Shown here: positions 51,550-60,995 of the stretch, in pieces | Layout: every line of letters starts with the position of its first letter | Numbering within the stretch: position 1 is the stretch's first letter | Assembly (NCBI GenBank): GCA_963728855.1 | Contig: CAVSLN010000004.1 | Coordinates: 186,001 to 250,000 of the forward strand | Direction: 5' to 3' | DNA length: 64,000 nucleotides | Source of the DNA: AC-43 sp963728855 | GTDB lineage: Bacteria; Actinomycetota; Actinomycetes; Mycobacteriales; Micromonosporaceae | Position numbers and translations under genes: made by a program | The notes under the pieces: generated by a model | The model's database searches: none | Seen by the model: the letters and a program-made list of their open reading frames with translations, nothing else | What the model was told of the DNA's origin: nothing

Positions 51550-52397
51550 CCGGCGAACTCCTCGCTGCCGAGGACGCGCAGCAGTTCCAGGTAGTCGATG
51601 TTGGGTGTACCCGGTGGTGCGGTGAACACGAGCAGGCGCTGGTCCTCGGCCGGCGTCAGCAGCGTCTCGTAGACGAGCTCGATCGGGCCGATCGTGGGGT
51701 GCTGGACCCTGATCCGGCTGCGGTGCAGCGCGGCCACCTCGTGCAGGTCCCACAGCGCGGCAAACTCCGTGCTGCTGGCGCGTAGCCGGTTGACCAGCGC
51801 GGTGGCAACGGCGTCGCCCTTGTGGCGGGCGACCGCGGCCCGCAGGTCTGCCACGTGGAGGCGGCTGTGGTGGTCGTGCTCGTCGGTGGGGTACGCCGCG
51901 CGCAGCCGCGGGTCGTTGAACCAGCGCCACACGATGTTGTGATCCTGATCGTGGTCGTGCCGGACTACCGAGCAGACGCTGCCGAACAGGGCCTCGGCCA
52001 TCGGGTTCTGCGCGAGCAGGTCGCCCAGGTCGCTGAGGATCTGCGCCGGGACCGTGGTGAGCTGGTCGAGTAGGAAGAGCAGCCCGGGCCGGACGTGGTT
52101 GCCGGCGAGCCGGCCGGCCGGCGGTCGATGCCCGGCGAGTACGAACAGGTGGTCGCGCTCGTCCTCGTCAAGCCGTAGCGCGCGGGCGAGGGCACCGAGC
52201 AGCTGGGTCGAGGGCTGCGGGCTCCGGGCCTGTTCGAGGCGCATCAGGTAGTCGGCGGACATGCCAGCCAGCAGTGCCACTTCTTCGCGGCGCAGCCCGG
52301 GGGTACGCCGCCTCGGCCCCACTGCGAGCCCGACCTCCTGGGGTCGCAGCCGCTCCCGTGAACGGCGCAGGAAGTGGGCGAGTTCGGGTCGGTCCAT
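51546..52397 (-). CDS. XRE-family regulator with MmyB-like ligand-binding domain
   Basis: A 283-residue regulator. HTH at residues about 5-75: LAHFLRRSRERLRPQEVGLA, TPGLRREEVALLAGMSADYL, MRLEQARSPQPSTQLLGAL. The C-terminal 190 residues match the MmyB-like domain (LLFLLDQLTTVPAQILSDLG, NIVWRWFNDPRLRAAYPTDE, VQHPTIGPIELVYETLLTPA), which resembles a PAS-like fatty-acid-binding fold. It is divergent from a quinone-oxidoreductase-like gene 146 bases away, a very common pairing, so it probably controls that gene. Its TAG lies inside the right hairpin of the IS element; the last residues may have been altered by insertion. Confidence 0.9.
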   Translation of the reverse strand: MDRPELAHFLRRSRERLRPQEVGLAVGPRRRTPGLRREEVALLAGMSADYLMRLEQARSPQPSTQLLGALARALRLDEDERDHLFVLAGHRPPAGRLAGNHVRPGLLFLLDQLTTVPAQILSDLGDLLAQNPMAEALFGSVCSVVRHDHDQDHNIVWRWFNDPRLRAAYPTDEHDHHSRLHVADLRAAVARHKGDAVATALVNRLRASSTEFAALWDLHEVAALHRSRIRVQHPTIGPIELVYETLLTPAEDQRLLVFTAPPGTPNIDYLELLRVLGSEEFAG

Positions 52398-52543
52398 GGC
52401 CGCAATCATGACTCCCGATACCCCGGCGTAGCCAAGGACTGTCGATCCTAGCCAGACTGGTCCGCTGCTCTTCGCCGACTTTCGCGGCAACCTGGGTGTC
52501 GCCATCGAGTTTGCCAAGAGTGTTTCAGCGGAAGGGGTTGGCC

Positions 52544-53464
52544 ATGCCGAAGGCGGTCAGGTTCGACGGGTACGGCGGGATCGACGTGCTGCACGTCGTG
52601 GATGTGGAGCGGCCGGTACCCGGTGCCGGGCAGGTTCTGGTCAAGGTGAAGGCGGCGGCCATCAACCCGGGCGAGGCGGCGATCCGGGAGGGCGTGTTCG
52701 CGCAGCAGTGGCCGGCGACGTTCCCGTCCGGGCAGGGCAGCGACCTCGCCGGGTTGGTGGCGGAGCTCGGCACCGGAGTCGACGGGTTCGCGGTCGGTGA
52801 CGAGGTCATCGGGTACACCGACAGTCGGGCGAGCCACGCCGAGTACGTCCTCGTCGAGCGGCAGAACCTCATCCACCGGCCGGCCGGCGTGTCCTGGGAG
52901 GTGGCCGGTTCGCTCTACGTCGCCGGTACGACGGCGTACGCGGCCGTACGTGCCGTGTCGCTCGACGTGGGCGACACCGTCGTCGTGTCCGGCGCGGCGG
53001 GCGGGGTCGGCTCGATCGCGGTACAGCTGGCCAGGCATGCCGGTGCCCGGGTGATCGGGCTGGCCAGCACCCCGAACCACAACTGGCTGGCCGACCACGG
53101 TGTGATACCGGTCAGCTACGGGCCCGGCGTCGACGACCGGATCCGGGACGCCTCGGACGGTCGCGTCGACGCGTTCATCGACACGTTCGGCAGCGGGTAC
53201 GTCGACCTCGCGCTCGAGCTCGGCGTGCGGCCGGACCGGATCGACACCATCATCGACTTCGCCGCCGCGCAACAGCACGGGGTCAAGAGCGAGGGCAACG
53301 CGGCCGGGGCGAGTGCCGCTGTGCTCAGCGAGCTGACCGGACTGATCGACAAGGGCGTTATCGAGATCCCGATCGCCACGGTCTACCCCCTGGCCGAGGT
53401 GCGCAACGCGTTCCGTGAGCTGGAGCGGCGTCACACGCGCGGCAAGATCATACTCAGGCCCTGA
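52544..53464 (+). CDS. NADP-dependent quinone oxidoreductase-like MDR protein
   Basis: A 306-residue medium-chain reductase of the zeta-crystallin type. MPKAVRFDGYGGIDVLHVVD, then VLVKVKAAAINPGEAAIREG (no zinc ligands), and the nucleotide motif VVVSGAAGGVGSIAVQLARH are typical, as is the C-terminal IPIATVYPLAEVRNAFRELE. It reduces quinones or enones with NADPH. The ATG at 52544 has GAAGGGG upstream. Divergent from the XRE/MmyB regulator. Confidence 0.9.
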   Translation: MPKAVRFDGYGGIDVLHVVDVERPVPGAGQVLVKVKAAAINPGEAAIREGVFAQQWPATFPSGQGSDLAGLVAELGTGVDGFAVGDEVIGYTDSRASHAEYVLVERQNLIHRPAGVSWEVAGSLYVAGTTAYAAVRAVSLDVGDTVVVSGAAGGVGSIAVQLARHAGARVIGLASTPNHNWLADHGVIPVSYGPGVDDRIRDASDGRVDAFIDTFGSGYVDLALELGVRPDRIDTIIDFAAAQQHGVKSEGNAAGASAAVLSELTGLIDKGVIEIPIATVYPLAEVRNAFRELERRHTRGKIILRP

Positions 53465-53798
53465 GGCCGGGCGCGCTGTCGCGGCGTCTTGCGAGCCGCA
53501 TGATGATCGCTGCGTACGCGAAGCGACCGAGGTGACCCCGGCCCTGCCGTTCCCGCGCGGCCCATCGCTGGTTACCGCTCGATGACCATCGCGCTCGCCC
53601 CGGCGGGCTTTTCTGCGGTGCCGGACTGGGACTGTGCGTCGGCCGTACCCTCGGGCGACGGGTTCGACGGGACGGTGGCCGGGGGGTCGGCACGGAGCCC
53701 AGACAGTAGCGGTGAGTCGACGGGAACCGCACCCGTCGCGGCGCACCAGTCCCGTCCTCACCGAGGTCCTGCCTCTGGTCGGCTCCTATCCTGATCGG
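53465..53798. other. Intergenic, nothing recognised
   Basis: About 330 bases. Open frames on both strands read as low-complexity Arg/Pro/Gly. The DUF1905 gene promoter should lie here. Confidence 0.35.
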
Positions 53799-54086
53799 GT
53801 GAACCTGGAGTTCAGCGGCGAGATGTGGTTCTGGAAGGGCCCGGCACCGTGGCACTTCATCACCGTTCCGGAAGACGGGTGCGTTGAGCTGGAAGCGGCT
53901 TCCGCGTTGGTGACCTACGGCTGGGGCATGATTCCGGCGACGGCGCAGATCGGGGGGACGGGGTGGAAGACTTCGCTGTTCCCGAAGGACGGGCGGTACA
54001 TCGTGCCGGTGAAGGCGTGGGTGCGCAACGCCGAAGGTCTTGAGGTGGGCGACACGGTGACGGTCCGCCTGGTCGTCGACGTCTGA
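53799..54086 (+). CDS. DUF1905 family protein
   Basis: A 95-residue beta-barrel-type protein. LEFSGEMWFWKGPAPWHFIT, GWGMIPATAQIGGTGWKTSL, FPKDGRYIVPVKAWVRNAEG and DTVTVRLVVDV cover the full DUF1905 domain. Many actinobacteria have one or more copies; function is unknown, and it is sometimes fused to YdeI-type domains. GTG 53799 gives the natural length. It is monocistronic. Confidence 0.85.
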   Translation: MNLEFSGEMWFWKGPAPWHFITVPEDGCVELEAASALVTYGWGMIPATAQIGGTGWKTSLFPKDGRYIVPVKAWVRNAEGLEVGDTVTVRLVVDV

Positions 54087-54405
54087 CCAGCCGGCGAACG
54101 ACGAGCTGGCCGAGCCCCGACCGTCGCCGTGGGTGAGGGCAGGCCGGTGTGTCCTTGCAGGCACCATGACGGCCGGAAGATACCGCGGGGCGGAGCTGTA
54201 CCCGTAGCGTGTAGGTGTGGCGCCGGTCAATGTGTGAGTGAGGTCCAGAGTGGTCAGCCCGCTCGGGGGTGGATTGTTCGGATGACGCCGGGCTGGCCGC
54301 AGGCGCCCGTGACATTCGACAGCCGAACCGGTTTGCCATCGCACTCAGTAACGTTGTCTTCCCGTCCCGTGGTGGGTCGCCGCGTTCGCAACAATATCCA
54401 AGGAG
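54087..54405. other. Intergenic, nothing recognised
   Basis: About 320 bases before the multicopper oxidase. A short AT-richer segment (CAACAATATCCAAGGAGAT) at the end contains the Shine-Dalgarno site. No operator-like repeat was identified. Confidence 0.4.
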
Positions 54406-56415
54406 ATGAAACGGAACGTGGTACAGGCAAATAGGCGCACGGTCCTTGGCATGGCCAGTGGCGCGGTGGCCGGCGCGGCCGTCTACGGCGCGACGGATAT
54501 GCTGACGGGCGGTTCCGCCGCGGCCAGTGCGAGCACCGATCAGGCGGCGGTGCTGACCGGCGGTACGGCGCTGGTGATCGACGGCGCGAGTGTTCCGCAG
54601 GTCTCCGAGCTGACGCCGTTCCGGGATCCGTTGCGGATCCCTCCCACGCTGCGGCCGGCGGGCACCGGAATAACGAAGGTCAGGCTGACGGAGAAGTCGG
54701 TCCGCCTGCACTCCCAGCTTCCGCCGACGCCCATGTGGACGTACGAAGGCCACTACCCCGGCCCGACGATCGAGGCCCGGAGCCGCCAGCGGATCCGGAT
54801 CGCCTGGACGAACGAACTGCACGGCGCCAGCCCCGTCAGAGGGGTGTTCGTCAGCCCTGCCGGCCCGCCTCCCGGTCTGCTCCCGTCGAACTCCCCCGGA
54901 GCACAGGGGGCGCCGGTGCGGCCGGAGATCGCGGCGTTGACGGCGTGGACGACCGTGCACCTCCACGGGGGTCACCACCACGCGATCAATGACGGCATGC
55001 CCGACTCCGCGATCACGCACGGATCCGCGCAGCTCAGCGAGTACCCCAATGACGCGGCGGCGGCGCAGCTCTTCTACCACGACCACGCGATGCCGGTCAC
55101 CGCGATCAACGTGATGGCGGGCCTCATCGGCACCTACTTCATCCGTGACTCGGCGGAAGACCGCCTTGACCTGCCACGGGGCCGGTACGAGATGCCCTTG
55201 ATGATCTCAGACGTCAACTTCGACACCGACGCGAAGGGACTGATCAACGGTCGACTCCTGGCCAAGCGGGTCTCGGCGGCCAAGGCCACGCCAGGGGTGA
55301 TGCCGTCAGCTATCGGTTTCATCGGCCCGTACACGATGGTCAACGGGGTGGTCTGGCCGTATCTGGAGGTCGAGGCGCGCGCCTACCGGTTCCGGATGGT
55401 CAACGTCTCGTTGAGCAGGACCTACGCGCTGGTCGTCCTCGACGAGGCGACCGGCAAGCCGGTAGGCGGCGCGATGAGGCTCATCGGTACGGACATGGGC
55501 CTGCTCGGCGAGCCCAAAGTCATCGACGAGGTCGTGTCGATCAGCCCCGGGGAACGTCTTGACTTCGTGATCGACTTCGCCGCGTTCGCGGGCAGGCGGC
55601 TCAGGCTCGTCAATACCGTACCCGGGGTGCCCGCCGGAACACCCGCGCCCGCGGCCACGGTTCCGCATCCTGAGGTCATGCAGTTCCGGGTGGCCGGGGG
55701 CAAGAACGCCGCCTACAGTCCGCCCCGCAAGCTGGCATCCGACTTCAAGCAGCTCACCGCCGCTGACCTACCCAAGGGTACGGTCGAACGCTTCGTCATG
55801 CTCGTCCTGAACGCGCAGCGCATGGCCACGATCCTGGAGCTTCAAGAGGTCGCCGCCAATGTGCCCCCCGCTAATGGGATAGTGCAGCTCGCCCTGCCGG
55901 GCGGTACCCGCACATTCCGCAGCGTGGCCAGCCACTTCGAGGACAGCACCACCTTCTTCGCGGCATCGGACAGTTGGGAGAGGTGGACGTTCATCAGCGT
56001 CGCGCCCGCCCAGACCCGCATCATGCACCCGATGCACATACACCTGATGAAGTTCCAGCTGCTTGAGCGCCACGCCGTTGACGGCAGCGGCTACGACTCC
56101 GCCCTCGGCCGGACCACCACGCCGATCACCATCAAGGACGCCGTCCCCATCAGCCCAGGCGAGTCCGGCTGGAAGGACACCGTCGCCGTACCGGCAAACT
56201 CCATGGTGACGCTCGCCGGCCGCTTCGGCGCCCAGACCGGCCGGTTCATGTACCACTGCCACATCCTCGACCACGAGGACGAGGGCATGATGCGGCCATT
56301 CGTGGTCATGCCACCCAAGGTGCTGGACATCCAGAACATGATGATGGCGATGATGAACGGAACAGGTCCGATGACGCCGATGGGACACGGGCCAGACGGC
56401 ATGACGCACCCGTGA
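54406..56415 (+). CDS. Tat-exported multicopper oxidase (laccase/phenoxazinone synthase-like)
   Basis: A 669-residue copper oxidase. Twin-Arg signal at the start (NRRTVLGMASGAVAGAAVYG). The four copper-binding segments are intact: HLHGGHHH (about 185), FYHDHAM (about 224), HPMHIHL (about 541) and YHCHILDHEDEGMM (about 616). The last includes the Cys-His pair and a Met axial ligand of the type 1 site. The C-terminal tail is Met/His-rich (MMMAMMNGTGPMTPMGHGPD), which could bind copper ions. Length and motif spacing fit the three-domain, CotA/phenoxazinone-synthase group. Substrates may be phenolics or Cu(I)/Mn(II). It needs Tat export to load copper. Confidence 0.9.
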   Translation: MKRNVVQANRRTVLGMASGAVAGAAVYGATDMLTGGSAAASASTDQAAVLTGGTALVIDGASVPQVSELTPFRDPLRIPPTLRPAGTGITKVRLTEKSVRLHSQLPPTPMWTYEGHYPGPTIEARSRQRIRIAWTNELHGASPVRGVFVSPAGPPPGLLPSNSPGAQGAPVRPEIAALTAWTTVHLHGGHHHAINDGMPDSAITHGSAQLSEYPNDAAAAQLFYHDHAMPVTAINVMAGLIGTYFIRDSAEDRLDLPRGRYEMPLMISDVNFDTDAKGLINGRLLAKRVSAAKATPGVMPSAIGFIGPYTMVNGVVWPYLEVEARAYRFRMVNVSLSRTYALVVLDEATGKPVGGAMRLIGTDMGLLGEPKVIDEVVSISPGERLDFVIDFAAFAGRRLRLVNTVPGVPAGTPAPAATVPHPEVMQFRVAGGKNAAYSPPRKLASDFKQLTAADLPKGTVERFVMLVLNAQRMATILELQEVAANVPPANGIVQLALPGGTRTFRSVASHFEDSTTFFAASDSWERWTFISVAPAQTRIMHPMHIHLMKFQLLERHAVDGSGYDSALGRTTTPITIKDAVPISPGESGWKDTVAVPANSMVTLAGRFGAQTGRFMYHCHILDHEDEGMMRPFVVMPPKVLDIQNMMMAMMNGTGPMTPMGHGPDGMTHP

Positions 56416-56756
56416 GACTGCCCAGTCACACCACCTGACCAACCCATCACGCGCCACCCCACGGACCTGCCGGACAGGCCCGCAGCCAACGTGACCCCGT
56501 CGGCCCGCAGGACAGGGCCGAGGGGGTTCTGCGGCGCGACCGTACGCGGCCAGGAGATCACGCTGTCGAGGCAGCCGTAGTCGTCACGTTACTCGTCGGC
56601 CGTCTTGACGATTCAAAGAACTTCGATAAAGCTTACTCATTGGGAGAGCGCTCTCTAGTGCACCGACCCGCCGGTACACCAGCGCGGGCCCCTGGTCAGG
56701 GTCGGCGCATCCACCCATGGTGTCGCGCGTTGCCCACACCCCCGTCAGGAGCTGTC
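56416..56756. other. Promoter region of the GH64 gene
   Basis: About 340 bases. The left two thirds show nothing. At 56605 a TTGACG is followed 16 bases later by TAAAGC, a plausible promoter, then the operator at 56641. A 16-mer at 56582-56597 also occurs near 63942. Confidence 0.5.
56641..56656 (+). promoter_or_regulatory. LacI-type operator, copy 1 (beta-glucan regulon)
   Basis: TGGGAGAGCGCTCTCT, with a 12-bp palindromic core GAGAGCGCTCTC. It resembles the CebR-type box TGGGAGCGCTCCCA of cellulose/oligosaccharide regulons. It lies just downstream of the predicted promoter of the GH64 gene and is identical to the box before the GH16 gene. Confidence 0.8.
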
Positions 56757-58548
56757 ATGCCACTGATGTCCCGTGTGTCCCCCCTGATCGCTCATCGCCG
56801 ACCCGCCCGGTTATCCGCGGCGCTCATCGTCGTCGTCCTCGTCCTGCTGGCAGGCTACACAGCCGTGACGGCCGGGCAGGCCCGCGCGGCGAGCACCCTG
56901 CTGTCCCAGGGCAAGCCGGCCACCGCGTCGTCCATCGAGAACGCCGGCACCCCGGCGAGCAACGCCGTGGACGGCAACACCGGTACCCGCTGGTCCTCCA
57001 CGTTCTCCGACCCGCAATGGATCCAGGTCGATCTGGGCGCCAGCGCCTCGATCTCGCAGGTGGTGCTCACCTGGGAGGTCGCCTACGGCAGGTCGTTCCA
57101 GATCCAGGTATCCGACAACGCGACCACGTGGACCTCCGTCTACAGCACCACAACCGGTACTGGCGGGGTGCAGGCCCTCGACGTCGCCGGTACGGGACGC
57201 TACGTCCGGATGTACGGCACGGCCCGGGGCACCCCGTGGGGGTACTCGCTGTGGGAAGCTCCAGGTCTACGGCAGCACCGGTACCGGTCCGGGTTGTGGC
57301 ACCACCAACGCCGCGTTGAACAGGCCGGCCAGCGCGTCGTCCACGGAGAACGCCGGCACTCCGGCCAGCGCCGCCGTTGACGGCAACCCGGGCACCCGGT
57401 GGTCCAGCGCGTTCGTCGACCCTCAGTGGTTGCAGGTCGACCTCGGCGCCGGGCAGTCGATCTGCCGGGTGGTACTCACCTGGGAGACCGCGTACGCCAC
57501 GGCCTTCCGGATCCAGGTCTCCACTGACGCATCGACATGGACAGACATCTACACCACCGCCACCGGTACGGGCGGTGTGCAGGCCCTCGACGTCACCGGC
57601 ACCGGCCGCTACGTCCGGATGTACGGCACCGCCCGGGCCACCGGGTACGGCTACTCGCTCTGGGAGCTCGTCGTCAACACCGCGGCGTCCGCGACGGCCA
57701 GCCCGAGCGCGAGCCCGACCCAGGATCCGGGGTCGTTCTGGGGCGACCCGAGCACCATCCCGCCCGCCCAGAACGTCCTGACGGTCAAGATCCTGAACCG
57801 GACCAACGGCAGGTACCCGGACAGCCAGGTGTACTGGAGCTACAACGGGGTGGCCCACTCGATCGCGGACCAGCCGTACCTCGACATGCCGGTGAACACG
57901 GCCGGGCGGATGTACTTCTATCTCGGTTCGCCCAACAGCCAGTACTTCGACTTCATCGAGTTCACCGTCGGCGCGTCGGTGTTCAACGGCAACACCACCC
58001 GCGTCGACGCATTCGGCATCAAGCTGGCCATGCGCCTGCACGCCCACGACGGGTACGACGTCTCGGTGGGGGAGGACCTCGCGACCTTCCAGGAGGACCG
58101 CGCGGTGACCTTCCAGAAGTTCATCAATGAGGTCCCGCAGGAGTTCAAGGTGCTGGCCCAGTCCCAGGCGCCGTACCGGATCATCGCGCCGGGCAGCGAC
58201 GCCACCTTCCGTACCGGCGGCGTGAACGCGAACTACTTCACCAGCTACGCGCAGTCGGTCGGCGTCAACGCCCCGACGTCCGACATCTTCGGGTGCGCGG
58301 GCGTACTGGCCGCCGATCCGGGCCACTGCGCGGCGCTCAACCGGCACGTCGCGCACCTGCCGGAGTCGCAGTGGTCGACGCCCAGCCTGTATTACCAGGC
58401 CGCGCCCGCGAACTACTACGCCAGGTTCTGGCACGACCACGCCATAAACCGTCTGGCGTACGGCTTCCCGTACGACGACTACGCCGGGCAGTCCTCCTTC
58501 ATCTCGCACGGCAACCCGCAGTGGCTGGAGGTCGCCGTCGGCTGGTAG
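56757..58548 (+). pseudogene. CBM32-CBM32-GH64 beta-1,3-glucanase, one-base frameshift
   Basis: A single gene in two frames. From ATG 56757 there is a signal peptide (to about 47) and a CBM32 domain (KPATASSIENAGTPASNAVD, TRWSSTFSDPQWIQVDLGAS, GTPWGYSLWE). At about 57253 one extra A shifts the frame. The second frame then continues LQVYGSTGTGPGCGTTNAAL and a second CBM32 (TRWSSAFVDPQWLQVDLGAG). After a linker it gives a GH64-like thaumatin-fold domain (FFWGDPSTIPPAQNVLTVKI region, YWSYNGVAHSIADQPYLDMP, FGIKLAMRLHAHDGYDVSVG, VGVNAPTSDIFGCAGVLAAD) to the TAG at 58548. GH64 enzymes release laminaripentaose from beta-1,3-glucan. Without the extra base the protein would be about 597 residues. It may be a sequencing error or a recent mutation, as all domains are otherwise pristine. 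Confidence 0.8.
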
Positions 58549-58573
58549 GTCGCTGCAAGGCCGGCACTGGAGG

Positions 58574-58744
58574 TCAGCTGAGGTAGGAGGACTCCCCGTC
58601 CGGTACGGGCCGGGCGGGAGTCTCCGCCCATGCATACGCCCTGACCGTCTCGGCGAGCTGGGTCAGCGTGGTGTCGCGCCGCTTGCGCAGCGCGCGCAGG
58701 CGCGGGCCCGCGGATGCCAGGACCGCGGCCTCGTCGTTTGCCAC
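58574..58744 (-). pseudogene. Truncated XRE regulator
   Basis: From GTG 58744 the frame reads VANDEAAVLASAGPRLRALR, KRRDTTLTQLAETV, the start of an XRE/cupin-type regulator, then breaks into AYAWAETPARPVPDGESSYL and stops. The rest of the HTH and the cupin domain are gone. It is divergent from the reductase/methyltransferase fusion, which in related genomes is often preceded by such a regulator. Confidence 0.6.
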
Positions 58745-58817
58745 AACGGCAACCTTACTTGTCGGATCGGCGGGCGGCGCTGCACCGTTGGGCGCAGCCG
58801 ACGAGCGGAGGGAAGCG

Positions 58818-60401
58818 GTGGACGAGACATATGACGTGGTGGTGGTCGGTGGGGGCGCCGCCGGACTCAGCGGGGCCGTGGCGCTGGCGCGGGCGCGGCG
58901 GTCGGTGCTGGTGGTGGACGCCGGACAGCCGCGCAACGCGCCAGCCGGGCACGTGCACAACTACCTTGGCCGGGAAGGTACGCCACCGGCCGAGCTGCTG
59001 ACGGCCGGGCACGACGAGGTGACCGGGTACGGCGGTCAGCTGGTGGCCGGGCGGGTGGTGGCCGCGTCGAGGGAGAACGGCGGCTTCCTGGTGGCGCTGG
59101 ACGACGGGCGCCAGGTGCGGGCGCGGCGGCTGCTGGTGGCGACCGGGCTCGTTGACGAGCTGCCCGACGTGCCCGGGGTGGCGCAGCGGTGGGGCCGCGA
59201 CGTGCTGCACTGCCCGTACTGCCACGGGTGGGAGGTCCGCGACCGGCGCATCGGCGTCCTGGCGACCGGACCGCTGGCCACGCAGCAGGCGCACCTGTGG
59301 CGGCAGTGGAGCCGGTACGTGCTGCTCCTGCTGCATGGGACCCCGGCTCCGGGTGCGGAGGAGGCCGAGCGCCTGGCGGCGCGCGGGGTCACCGTCGTGG
59401 ACGGCCCGGTCGCGGGTATCGAGGTGGCCGGCGACGCGCTGACCGGGGTACGGCTGGCCTCGGGCGAGGTCGTCACGCTCGACGCGGTGGTCGTCGCGCC
59501 GCGGTTGTCCGCCCGCGCGGACGTGGTGGAACCGTTCGGGCTCAAGCCGGTCGACGTGGAGCTGGGTGGTCAGGTCATCGGTAGCCAGGTCCCCGCCGAC
59601 CCGACCGGGGCCACCGCCGTGCCCGGCGTGTGGGTGGCGGGCAACGTGGCCGACGTGCGTGCCCAGGTGGTCACGGCCGCCGCGGCCGGACTGAACGCCG
59701 CGGCGGCGATCAACGCCGACCTCGTCGCCGAGGACACCCGTACCGCCGTTGACGCCTACCGGCACCGGAGGCACGCGATGTTCGAGGAGGCCGCCTGGGA
59801 GGAGCGCTACCGCGCCCACTCGGCGGTGTGGAGTGGCCGCCCGAACCCGCAGCTCGTCGCCGAGGTGGCCGGGATGACCCCTGGCCGGGCGCTCGACGTC
59901 GGCTGTGGTGAGGGCGCGGACGCCGTATGGCTGGCTGAGCGGGGCTGGCGGGTAGCGGCGGTCGACATCTCCACCACCGCGCTGCAGCGGGGCGCCGCCC
60001 ACGCGGCGGCCGCCGGTACGCAGGTCGCCGACCGCATCGACTGGACGCACGCGGATCTACGCGACACGGCGCCGGCCGTGGCGGCGTACGACCTGGTGTC
60101 GTCGCAGTACATGCACCTGCCGGGCGACGCGCGCCGGGAACTGTTCGCGCGGCTGGCCGCCGCGGTCGCCCCGGGCGGCACCCTGCTGATCGTCGGGCAC
60201 CATCCGTACGACCTGCGAACCACGGCCCACCGGATGCACTTCCCGGACATGATGTTCACCGGCGAGGAGGTCGCGTCCTCGCTCGACCCCACCGCGTGGG
60301 AGGTGCTGGCCGCCGAGGCTCGGCCGCGTGCCGCGGTGGACGCCGAGGGACGCGACATCACCATCCACGATGCCGTCCTGGTTGCGCGGCGCCAGGGGTA
60401 A
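58818..60401 (+). CDS. Thioredoxin-reductase-like flavoprotein fused to a SAM methyltransferase
   Basis: A 527-residue two-domain enzyme. Residues 1-305 form an FAD/NAD(P)H disulfide-oxidoreductase-like domain: GGGAAG at 11-16, the redox pair Cys132/Cys135 in HCPYCHGWEV, and the C-terminal FAD motif VPGVWVAGNVADVRAQVVTA. A linker (HRRHAMFEEAAWEERYRAHS) joins a class I methyltransferase (about 335-527) with RALDVGCGEGADAVWLAERG and LVSSQYMHLPGDARRELFAR. The GTG at 58818 has GGAGGG upstream. The substrate is unknown; the fusion suggests reduction of a small disulfide-like or metalloid compound and its methylation (tellurite or thiol detoxification is one idea). Its regulator nearby is broken. 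Confidence 0.85.
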   Translation: MDETYDVVVVGGGAAGLSGAVALARARRSVLVVDAGQPRNAPAGHVHNYLGREGTPPAELLTAGHDEVTGYGGQLVAGRVVAASRENGGFLVALDDGRQVRARRLLVATGLVDELPDVPGVAQRWGRDVLHCPYCHGWEVRDRRIGVLATGPLATQQAHLWRQWSRYVLLLLHGTPAPGAEEAERLAARGVTVVDGPVAGIEVAGDALTGVRLASGEVVTLDAVVVAPRLSARADVVEPFGLKPVDVELGGQVIGSQVPADPTGATAVPGVWVAGNVADVRAQVVTAAAAGLNAAAAINADLVAEDTRTAVDAYRHRRHAMFEEAAWEERYRAHSAVWSGRPNPQLVAEVAGMTPGRALDVGCGEGADAVWLAERGWRVAAVDISTTALQRGAAHAAAAGTQVADRIDWTHADLRDTAPAVAAYDLVSSQYMHLPGDARRELFARLAAAVAPGGTLLIVGHHPYDLRTTAHRMHFPDMMFTGEEVASSLDPTAWEVLAAEARPRAAVDAEGRDITIHDAVLVARRQG

Positions 60402-60572
60402 CCGCGCCCGCGGCTCGCGGCGGCTGGCCGGGCGGGCAGCACACGTCCCCGTGCGGTGCCCGTGGTGCCGCGGCCGGCGCGCCCGGTCGGCGATTGGCGC
60501 GTGTCGCAGCCGCGAGGAAGCGCGCGATCGGGCCAAGCTGAAGTGTCGGTACCCCTTGCGAGGAGGTCGATC

Positions 60573-60845
60573 ATGATCAGGCGGTCCCGTTTGTTCGGCG
60601 CTAAGACCCGGGTCACCTTCAGTCTCTCGGCCGACGGGCCGGGGGCGGTCAGTGTGGTCGGTAGCTTCAACGACTGGACACCCGGGCGCCATCAGCTCGT
60701 CGACCGGCGCAACGGTACCCGCACCGTCTCGGTCACCCTGCCGTCAGGCGAGCACCGGTTCCGGTACCTCGCGACCGGTGGCGTGTGGTTCAACGACAAC
60801 AGCGCCGACGGCATCGACGGCTGGGACGGGATCATCCGTCTGTAG
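60573..60845 (+). CDS. Small CBM48 (isoamylase N-terminal-like) domain protein
   Basis: A 90-residue single domain: TRVTFSLSADGPGAVSVVGS, FNDWTPGRHQLVDRRNGTRT, VSVTLPSGEHRFRYLATGGV and WFNDNSADGIDGWDGIIRL. This is the glycogen-binding E-set fold of AMPK-beta and isoamylase N-termini, with the FNDW signature. Stand-alone versions are common in actinobacteria and probably tether to glycogen or regulate glucan enzymes. The ATG at 60573 has GAGGAGG. Relevant neighbours in the window are the debranching genes near 10-12 kb. Confidence 0.85.
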   Translation: MIRRSRLFGAKTRVTFSLSADGPGAVSVVGSFNDWTPGRHQLVDRRNGTRTVSVTLPSGEHRFRYLATGGVWFNDNSADGIDGWDGIIRL

Positions 60846-60995
60846 CCGCTGCCGTCAGGCTCAGGCCGACCGCCGGCGGGCTCTGTCGGGCGGGCTCTGT
60901 CGGGCGGGCTCTGTCGGGCGGGACGAACTCCCACCGGCCGGGCCCGGTCGGGACGTCGTCCGCCGGGCCCGGTCCGTAGTCCGGGGCTTGTCCGT

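Noticed and set aside
58755..60050. Long minus-strand frame opposite the reductase-methyltransferase fusion
   Set aside because: Low-complexity composition and no family pattern.
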